From contig DMIX01000031.1 in NCBI GenBank assembly GCA_003451975.1, positions 1 through 5,444 on the forward strand: a stretch of DNA of 5,444 bases, given 5' to 3'. The notes beneath the pieces were generated by a model. It did no database searches, was not told the origin of the DNA, and saw only the letters and a program-made list of their open reading frames with translations. Source of the DNA: Propionibacteriaceae bacterium (GTDB lineage Bacteria; Actinomycetota; Actinomycetes; Propionibacteriales; Propionibacteriaceae). A program made the translations under genes and the position numbers. Below, one piece after another: positions 1 to 4,787 of this stretch (position 1 is its first letter; each line of letters opens with the position of its first letter).

Positions 1-387
1 CAGGATGCCATCACGGAAGTCCAGGCTGCGATTGAAGATCTCCAGCTTGGCGCTGCCCAGTTGCAGAGTCTCGCCGTCGACGGTGAGCACGATGGTCTTG
101 GCGTCGGGCACATTGACGATGGTTTGACCGATACGGGCCAGGCCGAAGGCCTCCTCGGCGTGCCGAATCTTCCAGGTTTCGTGGAATCCGTTGACGAAGG
201 TGCCGTGGGCGTAGGCCTCGGCGTCACCTTCTTCATGGTTGCCGCGCAAGCCCAGATAGCCGTTGCCGACCGCGAAGACGGTCTCGCGCTGGCCCAAGCC
301 TTCGGTGTCGTAGCGGGTCTCGGCGATGCCCCATTCCCGGATGGGGAAGCGGGTGCGATCAACCGGATCGGATTGAGGTGCTCTCAT
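1..387 (-). CDS. Glycoside hydrolase family 65 phosphorylase (trehalose/maltose/kojibiose phosphorylase type), N-terminal part only
   Basis: This is the start of a gene that leaves the window at base 1; 129 codons are visible. The translation begins MRAPQSDPVDRT and carries GH65 N-terminal-domain signatures: GNGYLGLRGN at residues 41-50, GTFVNGFHE at 62-70 and a LDFRDG motif at 122-127 that resembles the family's usual LDLRxG. Family members are normally about 750-850 residues, so the catalytic (alpha/alpha)6 barrel with its general-acid Glu and phosphate site lies outside. GH65 phosphorylases cleave alpha-linked glucosyl disaccharides with inorganic phosphate, inverting the anomer to give beta-glucose 1-phosphate in the cytoplasm. 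The ATG at 387-385 overlaps the TGA of the upstream mutase gene (ATGA), so the two genes are cotranscribed and probably translationally coupled. Which disaccharide is used cannot be told from this part. The family call is firm; hydrolase versus phosphorylase activity is inferred from the mutase neighbour. Confidence 0.9.
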   Translation of the reverse strand, partial: MRAPQSDPVDRTRFPIREWGIAETRYDTEGLGQRETVFAVGNGYLGLRGNHEEGDAEAYAHGTFVNGFHETWKIRHAEEAFGLARIGQTIVNVPDAKTIVLTVDGETLQLGSAKLEIFNRSLDFRDGIL

Positions 388-1115
388 GGCAGCAGCTCTG
401 CCAGATCAGTGACGACCACATCGGCGCCCAGTGCCAACAGCTGATCGGCGCCGGCGCCACGATCTACACCGACCACCAGCCCGAAACCGCCCGCGCGGCC
501 GGCCGCCACGCCGCTGACAGCGTCCTCGAAGACGACGGCGCGCTCCGGCGGCACCGACAACAGCTCGGCCGCGCGGAGGAAGGTGTCCGGGGCAGGTTTG
601 CCGGGAAGCCCCTCGGCAATGGCTCGACGGCCGTCGACCAGCACCGGGAAATAGTCACGCAGCCCGGCTGCGGTCAGCACGGCATCGGCATTCGCCGAGG
701 ACGACACCACGGCCATGGCGACGCCACTGGTCGCCAGGTGTTCTACGAATTGCACCGAGCCAGGGTAGGGGTCGACGCCGTCGGCGGCCAGTACTGCACT
801 GAACGCGAGATTCTTCCGGTTGCCCAGTCCACACACGGTGTCGCGCTGCGGCAGGTCGGACGGGTCGCCTTCGGGCAGGCTCAGCCCTCGCGAGCTGAGG
901 AAATCGCGCACACCGTCGTAGCGGGGTTTGCCGTCGACCTGGGCGTAGTAGTCGCGGTCGGTGTAGGGCGGTTGGGTCGGGAAGTTCTGGGTGAGGAACT
1001 CGTTGAACATCTTTGACCAGGCATGACGATGCACCACCGCCGTCGGTGTGAGCACTCCGTCGAGGTCGAAAAGCGCGGCGGTGAAGTCGTCGAGCCCCTG
1101 CCGAAATTGAGCCAT
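384..1115 (-). CDS. Beta-phosphoglucomutase-like HAD-superfamily enzyme
   Basis: The protein has 243 residues, close to the usual 220-250 for this family. HAD motif I is FDLDGVLTPT, with nucleophile D17 and acid/base D19. The helical C1 cap follows and includes VDGKPRYDG (60-68). Motif II is VVSSSAN (136-142), motif III contains K173 in GKPAPDTF, and motif IV is VVFEDAVSG with the E197-D198 magnesium ligands. H29 lines up with the catalytic-cap histidine (H20) of Lactococcus lactis beta-phosphoglucomutase as I recall that sequence. The expected reaction is conversion of beta-glucose 1-phosphate to glucose 6-phosphate (EC 5.4.2.6). The ATGA overlap with the GH65 gene supports this, because GH65 phosphorylases release exactly that beta anomer. 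The ATG at 1115-1113 is the only sensible start; no Shine-Dalgarno precedes it, which suits a leaderless message (see the -10-like hexamer at 1122-1127). A generic sugar phosphatase is the main alternative, but the context makes it less likely. Confidence 0.9.
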   Translation of the reverse strand: MAQFRQGLDDFTAALFDLDGVLTPTAVVHRHAWSKMFNEFLTQNFPTQPPYTDRDYYAQVDGKPRYDGVRDFLSSRGLSLPEGDPSDLPQRDTVCGLGNRKNLAFSAVLAADGVDPYPGSVQFVEHLATSGVAMAVVSSSANADAVLTAAGLRDYFPVLVDGRRAIAEGLPGKPAPDTFLRAAELLSVPPERAVVFEDAVSGVAAGRAGGFGLVVGVDRGAGADQLLALGADVVVTDLAELLP

Positions 1116-1121
1116 TAGTGA

Positions 1122-1127
1122 ATGCTA
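1122..1127 (-). promoter_or_regulatory. Candidate -10 element (TAGCAT) for a leaderless mutase-GH65 transcript
   Basis: Read on the minus strand, TAGCAT fits the actinobacterial TANNNT -10 pattern. It is followed by exactly six bases and then the ATG at 1115. This spacing would put the transcription start at or next to the A of the start codon, giving a leaderless mRNA, and the absence of a Shine-Dalgarno sequence upstream agrees. No convincing -35 hexamer is visible 16-19 bases further upstream. This is inference from spacing only. Confidence 0.35.
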
Positions 1128-1169
1128 GAGCCGTGGTGGAACCAAGCGGGGAATTAACACCCCTCGCGC

Positions 1170-1178
1170 TAGGGTGAG
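1170..1178 (+). promoter_or_regulatory. Candidate -10 element and/or Shine-Dalgarno for dprE1
   Basis: TAGGGT at 1170-1175 fits the TANNNT -10 pattern and lies eight bases before the ATG at 1184, which would again allow a leaderless message. The same bases contain AGGGTGAG (1171-1178), a fair Shine-Dalgarno match five bases before that ATG if transcription starts further upstream. Both readings favour ATG 1184 over the in-frame GTG at 1178 and TTG at 1181. No good -35 hexamer is visible. A short inverted repeat, CACCC (1158-1162) and GGGTG (1172-1176), overlaps the element and could be an operator, but it is short enough to be chance. Confidence 0.35.
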
Positions 1179-1183
1179 TGTTG

Positions 1184-2617
1184 ATGAGCGAGACGATCAC
1201 CGACGACCTCCCCACTAGGACTGCCAGCCTGACCGGCTGGGGCCGAACCGCCCCGACTTCGGCACAATTGCTGGTCACACCCGACGTGGAGGTGATTGCG
1301 CGCGCGGTGACCCAGGTCGCTGACGCGAATTCCGACGCCCCCAGTCATCTGCGCCGCGGCATCATTGCGCGCGGTTTGGGCCGCTCCTACGGCGATGTCG
1401 CCCAGAACGCCGGCGGGCTGGTCGTCGACATGACCGCCCTGAACCAGATCCACGTCATCGACCCGATCACGGCCACCGTCGAGTTGGACGCCGGCGTCAC
1501 CCTGGACGAGTTGATGCGCGCTGCGCTGCCCTACGGATTGTGGGTTCCGGTGCTTCCCGGAACCCGCCAAGTCACCATCGGTGGTGCCATCGGCAACGAT
1601 GTGCACGGCAAGAACCACCACAGTGCCGGGTCCTTCGGTGACCATGTCGCCGCGATGGACCTGCTGGTCGCCGACGGGCGCATCCTCACTCTCACCCCGG
1701 ACGGGTCGCCCGATGACCCTGACGCCAGTCTGTTCTGGGCCACCGTCGGTGGGGTCGGCCTGACCGGCATCATCGTGCGGGTCACGCTGACGATGACTCG
1801 CACCGAGTCGGCCTATTTCCTCGCCGACGGTGTGGTCACCCGAACTCTGGATGAGACCATCGCTGCTCACTCCGACGGCAGCGAGGCGTCCTATGACTAC
1901 TCCAGTGCGTGGTTCGATGCGATCTCACCGGCTCCCAAACTCGGTCGTGCCGCGATCTCGCGCGGCAGCCTCGCCACGCTGGACCAGCTGCGGGAGTACG
2001 CCCCCAAACTGGTGGCCGACCCGCTGGGCTTCCGCGCCAAGCCGCTGTTCGAACTGCCCGACATCTTCCCCAACGGGCTGGCCAACAAGCTCACCTTCAC
2101 CGCCTTGGGCAATCTGTGGTACGCCAAGAGCGGCAGCTACCACAACAAGGTGCAGACCCTGACCGGCTTCTACCATCCGCTGGACATGTTCAGTGAGTGG
2201 AACCGCGCCTACGGGTCGGATGGTTTCCTGCAATACCAGTTCGTTGTGCCGCCGACGGCCGTCGCCGAGTTCAAACAACTCATCGCCGACATCCAGGGGT
2301 CCGGTCACTACTCGTTCTTGAATGTGTTCAAGCTGTTCGGTGAGGGCAACGCTGCTCCGCTGAGCTATCCGATGGCCGGCTGGAATGTGTGTGTCGACTT
2401 CCCGATCAAAGCCGGGCTGGAGAAGTTCCTCACTGGGCTCGACGCCCGCATCCTGGAGTTCGGCGGACGGCTCTACACCGCCAAGGATTCCCGGGTCGAT
2501 GCCGAAACCTTCCATGCCATGTATCCCCAGCTCGATTCCTGGATCGCCACCCGGCGCCGGATCGATCCGAACGGGGTTTTCGTATCCGATCTGGCCCGCC
2601 GGCTGGAACTGAACTGA
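1184..2617 (+). CDS. dprE1: Decaprenylphosphoryl-beta-D-ribose 2'-oxidase (DprE1), FAD-dependent
   Basis: The flavoenzyme oxidises the 2'-OH of decaprenylphosphoryl-ribose to a keto intermediate, the first half of epimerisation to the arabinose donor. From ATG 1184 the protein has 477 residues, slightly longer than the M. tuberculosis enzyme (about 461). The N-terminal PCMH-type FAD domain (about 25-205) contains [10 protein letters not shown] (62-71), [20 protein letters not shown] (125-144) and HHSAGSFG (145-152). The C-terminal substrate domain contains FLQYQF (348-353), VFKLFG (381-386), GWNVCVDFP (399-407), LYTAKDS (430-436) and a final DLARRLEL. C403 matches the benzothiazinone-targeted Cys387 of M. 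tuberculosis and K434 matches Lys418, as recalled. GTG 1178 and TTG 1181 are alternative in-frame starts adding at most two residues; ATG is chosen for its codon and its spacing from AGGGTGAG. It is followed after 12 bases by dprE2. Neither a signal peptide nor a membrane segment is seen. Confidence 0.96.
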   Translation: MSETITDDLPTRTASLTGWGRTAPTSAQLLVTPDVEVIARAVTQVADANSDAPSHLRRGIIARGLGRSYGDVAQNAGGLVVDMTALNQIHVIDPITATVELDAGVTLDELMRAALPYGLWVPVLPGTRQVTIGGAIGNDVHGKNHHSAGSFGDHVAAMDLLVADGRILTLTPDGSPDDPDASLFWATVGGVGLTGIIVRVTLTMTRTESAYFLADGVVTRTLDETIAAHSDGSEASYDYSSAWFDAISPAPKLGRAAISRGSLATLDQLREYAPKLVADPLGFRAKPLFELPDIFPNGLANKLTFTALGNLWYAKSGSYHNKVQTLTGFYHPLDMFSEWNRAYGSDGFLQYQFVVPPTAVAEFKQLIADIQGSGHYSFLNVFKLFGEGNAAPLSYPMAGWNVCVDFPIKAGLEKFLTGLDARILEFGGRLYTAKDSRVDAETFHAMYPQLDSWIATRRRIDPNGVFVSDLARRLELN

Positions 2618-2621
2618 GGAG
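2616..2621 (+). promoter_or_regulatory. Ribosome binding site of dprE2, overlapping the dprE1 stop codon
   Basis: GAGGAG begins inside the TGA stop codon of dprE1 (2615-2617) and ends eight bases before GTG 2630. It overlaps the alternative upstream GTG at 2621, which would leave no spacer. This decides the start in favour of GTG 2630 and suggests that ribosomes finishing dprE1 feed directly into dprE2. Confidence 0.7.
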
Positions 2622-2629
2622 TGAACCAG

Positions 2630-3391
2630 GTGATCGACGCGACCGGTAACCCGCAGACCGTGCTGCTGCTGGGGGGCACCTCTGAAATCGGGGTGGCGAT
2701 CATCGAGGAGTATCTGGCTAATGGTCCGGTGCGGGTGATCCTGGGAGTCCAGCCCGGCGACGGTTTGGTCGACGACACGGTGACGGTGCTGCGGGCCGGT
2801 GGTGCGAGCGAAGTGGTGACCCTGGAGTTCGACGCCACCGCCTTCGACACCCATCCGCAGGTGATCGAGGATGCCTGGTCGGTCGCCGACATCGATCTGG
2901 CCATTGTGGCTTTCGGAATGCTGGGCGACGCAGAGGAACTCTGGCAGAACCAGGCGAAGGCTGTGCTGGCCGCGAATGTGAACTACACCGGTGCGCTCAG
3001 CGTCGGGGTGCTGCTGGGACAGAAGATGAAGGCCCAAGGCTACGGCCAGATCATCGTCATGAGTTCGGTTGCCGGTGAGAAGGTGCGGCGTTCCAACTTC
3101 GTGTATGGCTCCACCAAGGCCGGCCTGGACGGCTTCTACCGACTCCTCGGCGAAGCCTTGGAGCCGTTCGGGCCCAAGGTCTTGGTGGTCCGTCCCGGCC
3201 AGGTGCGCACCCGCATGTCGGCCAACATCAAGGAAGCTCCCTTGACCGTGGACAAGGAACAGCTGGCCTCGCAGGTTGTCGCCGCCGCCCGGAAGGGCGA
3301 CAAGGTCATCTGGGTGCCGACCCAGTTCAAGCTGGTGATGTGGGTGCTCAAACACCTACCCGCACCGATCTTCAAACTGCTTCCGATCTGA
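2630..3391 (+). CDS. dprE2: Decaprenylphosphoryl-2-keto-beta-D-erythro-pentose reductase (DprE2), short-chain dehydrogenase
   Basis: This is the NAD(P)H-dependent partner of DprE1. It reduces the 2'-keto intermediate to decaprenylphosphoryl-arabinose, the donor for arabinosyltransferases, probably at the cytoplasmic membrane face. The 253-residue protein is a classical SDR Rossmann fold. It has a variant nucleotide-binding loop GGTSEIG (15-21), the NxxG-like strand end [15 protein letters not shown] (91-105), the catalytic serine in MSSVAGE (144-150) and the YGSTK pair Y159/K163. The conserved [10 protein letters not shown] (188-197) and [10 protein letters not shown] (201-210) are also seen in the M. 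tuberculosis protein. I chose GTG 2630 rather than in-frame GTG 2621 because GAGGAG sits eight bases before it and because [16 protein letters not shown] matches the remembered N-terminus of the mycobacterial enzyme ([17 protein letters not shown]). The C-terminus, FKLLPI, also resembles that protein. Family and pairing with dprE1 are firm. Confidence 0.95.
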   Translation: MIDATGNPQTVLLLGGTSEIGVAIIEEYLANGPVRVILGVQPGDGLVDDTVTVLRAGGASEVVTLEFDATAFDTHPQVIEDAWSVADIDLAIVAFGMLGDAEELWQNQAKAVLAANVNYTGALSVGVLLGQKMKAQGYGQIIVMSSVAGEKVRRSNFVYGSTKAGLDGFYRLLGEALEPFGPKVLVVRPGQVRTRMSANIKEAPLTVDKEQLASQVVAAARKGDKVIWVPTQFKLVMWVLKHLPAPIFKLLPI

Positions 3392-3408
3392 TCGAGCTGC
3401 CGCACTTC

Positions 3409-3439
3409 CTCGCCGCCGAGTCGTGAGCTTAGCGGCGAG
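3409..3439 (+). terminator. Candidate terminator hairpin after dprE2
   Basis: CTCGCCGC (3409-3416) and GCGGCGAG (3432-3439) form a perfect 8-bp GC-rich stem with a 15-base loop, starting 17 bases after the dprE2 stop. No U-tract follows (TTCGCGTT), so this is not a textbook intrinsic terminator. Such hairpins after actinobacterial operons often still end or protect transcripts. The same sequence could instead be one copy of a dispersed palindromic repeat. Confidence 0.45.
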
Positions 3440-3449
3440 TTCGCGTTGC

Positions 3450-3469
3450 GCCCGGCGGTGCCACCGGGC
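3450..3469 (+). other. Second hairpin in tandem with the dprE2 terminator candidate
   Basis: GCCCGG (3450-3455) and CCGGGC (3464-3469) form a 6-bp GC-only stem with an 8-base loop, ten bases after the first hairpin. No U-tract follows. Together the two hairpins probably insulate the dprE unit from the transporter genes; either could also arise by chance in GC-rich DNA. Confidence 0.3.
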
Positions 3470-3510
3470 CGTGCTCACCGGAATTCGGCAGCTTGCGTTA
3501 CCGTCGCTGT

Positions 3511-3522
3511 TCACAGGTGTGA
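3511..3522 (+). promoter_or_regulatory. Palindrome TCACAGGTGTGA overlapping the candidate -35 (possible operator)
   Basis: The arms TCACA and TGTGA are perfect inverted copies around a 2-base centre. The right arm overlaps the -35-like GTGACG (3519-3524). It is flanked by a second inverted pair, ACCGTC (3500-3505) and GACGGT (3521-3526). The arms are those of a CRP-type site but in the opposite order and spacing, so it is not a CRP/GlxR consensus. An operator for a dimeric regulator of the transporter genes is an inference from symmetry and position. Confidence 0.35.
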
Positions 3523-3547
3523 CGGTTTGGTTACGCGGCGTTACGAT
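3519..3547 (+). promoter_or_regulatory. Candidate sigma-70-type promoter for the ABC transporter operon
   Basis: GTGACG (3519-3524) resembles TTGACA, and TACGAT (3542-3547) fits the TANNNT -10 pattern. They are 17 bases apart, the ideal spacing. Transcription would start near 3554, leaving a leader of about 97 bases before the ATG at 3651. The only other -35-like hexamer nearby (TTGACG at 3576-3581) has no -10 at usable spacing. A start near 3554 would place the whole 12-bp inverted repeat of 3558-3634 inside the mRNA leader. Confidence 0.45.
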
Positions 3548-3553
3548 GCCGCG
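3534..3553 (+). promoter_or_regulatory. Palindrome CGCGGC-N8-GCCGCG enclosing the candidate -10
   Basis: Six-base perfect arms (3534-3539 and 3548-3553) flank eight bases that hold most of the -10 hexamer TACGAT. A protein bound here would block RNA polymerase, so this is a candidate repressor site. The 20-bp size suits a dimeric helix-turn-helix repressor. An overlapping pair, GGCGTT (3537-3542) and AACGCC (3554-3559), shows how rich this stretch is in dyad symmetry. GC-rich 6-bp arms occur by chance fairly often, hence the modest confidence. Confidence 0.3.
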
Positions 3554-3557
3554 AACG

Positions 3558-3634
3558 CCACGAAATCCGCTCCATTTGACGATTCAAGACACGTAATCTC
3601 CTGCCAACGCAGGCAACTGCAACGGATTTCGTGG
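3558..3634 (+). promoter_or_regulatory. Structured 5' leader candidate closed by a perfect 12-bp inverted repeat
   Basis: CCACGAAATCCG (3558-3569) and CGGATTTCGTGG (3623-3634) are exact reverse complements, enclosing 53 bases. The interior holds two small possible hairpins. One is TTTGA/TCAAG (3575-3579 with 3584-3588, including one U-G pair, loop CGAT). The other is CCTGC/GCAGG (3600-3604 with 3609-3613, loop CAAC). Folded as RNA, this would be a three-way junction closed by a long stem. The stem ends three bases before the Shine-Dalgarno GAGAGGG of the transporter ATPase gene. No U-run follows the 3' arm, so control at translation is more likely than termination. It matches no riboswitch consensus that I can recognise. 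A DNA-level role, such as two half-sites bridged by a regulator, is the alternative. Confidence 0.45.
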
Positions 3635-3637
3635 ATT

Positions 3638-3644
3638 GAGAGGG
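3638..3644 (+). promoter_or_regulatory. Ribosome binding site of the ABC ATPase gene
   Basis: GAGAGGG lies six bases before ATG 3651 and decides that start. The in-frame TTG at 3636 would place the initiation codon on top of this motif with no upstream Shine-Dalgarno. Confidence 0.65.
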
Positions 3645-3650
3645 CGAACC

Positions 3651-4787
3651 ATGCCGACATCGCCGACCATCGGGGCAGGGCGTCCGGCCGCGTCCGTAGC
3701 TCGGGAGAATGGTCTGAAGATCGGCCAGGCGCGCAAGACCTTCGCCACTCCTGAGGGCGGCGAAGTGAGGGCACTGGACGGAGTGAACCTCCAAATCGCC
3801 GAGGGCGAGTTCTTCGTGATGCTCGGCCCGTCCGGTTGCGGCAAGACGACCTTGCTGCGGGCCATCGCAGGCCTGGAAATACTGGACTCCGGTGAGATCT
3901 ACCTGGGGCGCGACCGACTCGACGATCTGCCGGCCTATGCCCGTCCGGTCAACACCGTCTTCCAGTCCTATGCGCTGTTTCCGCATCTGACTGTCGCCCA
4001 GAACATCGCCTTCGGCCTGGAGATGGAGAAGCTGTCCAAGGACGGCATCTCCCAGCGCGTCAAGGACATGATGGCGTTGGTTCGCTTGGACGGCCTGGCC
4101 GATCGCAAGCCATCCCAACTCTCCGGCGGACAGCAGCAGCGAGTGGCACTGGCCCGGGCCTTGGCCAAGCAACCCAAGGTGCTGCTGCTCGATGAGCCGC
4201 TGGCGGCCTTGGACTTGAAGCTGCGCCGCGGGATGCAGGACGAGCTTCGCCGCCTGCAACGCACCACGGGGATCACCTTCGTCTTCGTCACCCACGATCA
4301 GGAGGAAGCTCTCTCGCTGGGCGACCGAATCGCGGTGTTCTCCGACGGGCTGCCGGCCCAAGTAGGCACCGCCGAAGAACTCTACGAACGTCCGGTCAAT
4401 CGGTTCGTCGCGGACTTCATCGGTGAATCCAACTTCGTCACCACCGCATTGATCACCGAGGGTGATGCTCAGTTGGTCAGCATTGCCGGCGGGCCCAAGA
4501 TTGCGCTCACCGCACCGGCCGAGGCTGATGCTGACGGCAAAGTGACGCTGGCGATCCGACCCGAACGGCTGGTGCTGGACGGCTCAGCGCCCGAACTCGC
4601 CGCTGGCACCTTGGTCGAGGTCATCTACATGGGCACCGACCTGCGAGTGCAGGTCGAACTGGCCGACGGGTCCCGGCTGGCCATACGGGTATCGCCACCG
4701 TTCGAGCAGCTTCAGCTCGTGCCGGGGGCTGCTGTGCAGGTCGGCGTCCAAGCAGAGTTCCTGCGGCCGCTGGCGGTGGACGCATGA
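3651..4787 (+). CDS. potA: ABC transporter ATPase, PotA-like (spermidine/putrescine-type importer)
   Basis: This 378-residue protein is the ATP-hydrolysing subunit of a binding-protein-dependent importer and acts at the inner face of the cytoplasmic membrane. All nucleotide-binding motifs are intact: Walker A GPSGCGKTT (59-67), Q-loop Q105 in FQSYALFPHLTV, signature LSGGQQQR (157-164), Walker B VLLLDEP (177-183), D-loop ALD and H-loop H215 in VTHDQEEAL. The linker ELYERPVNRFVADFIGESN (243-261) leads to a C-terminal TOBE domain (about 265-373), including AIRPERLVL. This architecture and length are those of the PotA/FbpC/CysA-like group. A roughly 20-residue N-terminal extension precedes the first strand. 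The ATG overlap with the PotB-like permease points to the spermidine/putrescine-type subgroup, but the substrate cannot be fixed without the binding protein; other amines or small organic ions remain possible. Its leader and palindromic promoter suggest dedicated regulation. Confidence 0.9.
   Translation: MPTSPTIGAGRPAASVARENGLKIGQARKTFATPEGGEVRALDGVNLQIAEGEFFVMLGPSGCGKTTLLRAIAGLEILDSGEIYLGRDRLDDLPAYARPVNTVFQSYALFPHLTVAQNIAFGLEMEKLSKDGISQRVKDMMALVRLDGLADRKPSQLSGGQQQRVALARALAKQPKVLLLDEPLAALDLKLRRGMQDELRRLQRTTGITFVFVTHDQEEALSLGDRIAVFSDGLPAQVGTAEELYERPVNRFVADFIGESNFVTTALITEGDAQLVSIAGGPKIALTAPAEADADGKVTLAIRPERLVLDGSAPELAAGTLVEVIYMGTDLRVQVELADGSRLAIRVSPPFEQLQLVPGAAVQVGVQAEFLRPLAVDA

Noticed and set aside
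378..1016. Plus-strand frames opposite the mutase and GH65 genes (also 61-444)
   Set aside because: They are complements of two clearly coding minus-strand genes and match no family.
1925..3355. A 476-codon open frame on the minus strand, antisense to dprE1 and dprE2
   Set aside because: It mirrors two well-recognised genes, its composition is rich in His, Gln, Gly and Asp as expected for the complement of GC-rich codons, and it shows no domain I recognise. Frames this long are common opposite high-GC genes.
3511..3522. A CRP/GlxR binding site reading of TCACAGGTGTGA
   Set aside because: The CRP-type consensus is TGTGA-N6-TCACA; here the arms are in the opposite order with a 2-base spacer, so only a generic palindrome is claimed.
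3576..3599. A second promoter, TTGACG with TAATCT
   Set aside because: The hexamers are only 12 bases apart, too short for sigma-70-type recognition.
3558..3634. A miniature transposable element with 12-bp terminal inverted repeats
   Set aside because: The flanking bases (GAACG before, ATTGA after) show no target-site duplication, and the position against the ribosome binding site fits a leader better.
3636..3638. A TTG start for the ATPase gene, five codons upstream
   Set aside because: It overlaps the Shine-Dalgarno GAGAGGG that serves ATG 3651 and has none of its own.
3446..3754. A 102-codon plus-strand frame through the intergenic region upstream of the ATPase gene
   Set aside because: It runs about 100 bases into the ATPase gene in another frame, spans the palindromes and the 12-bp repeat, and has an Arg/Ala/Ser-rich sequence without a recognisable motif.
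3531..4361. A 276-codon open frame on the minus strand opposite the ABC ATPase gene
   Set aside because: It is antisense to a certain gene, crosses the promoter and leader region, and has no recognisable family or ribosome binding site.
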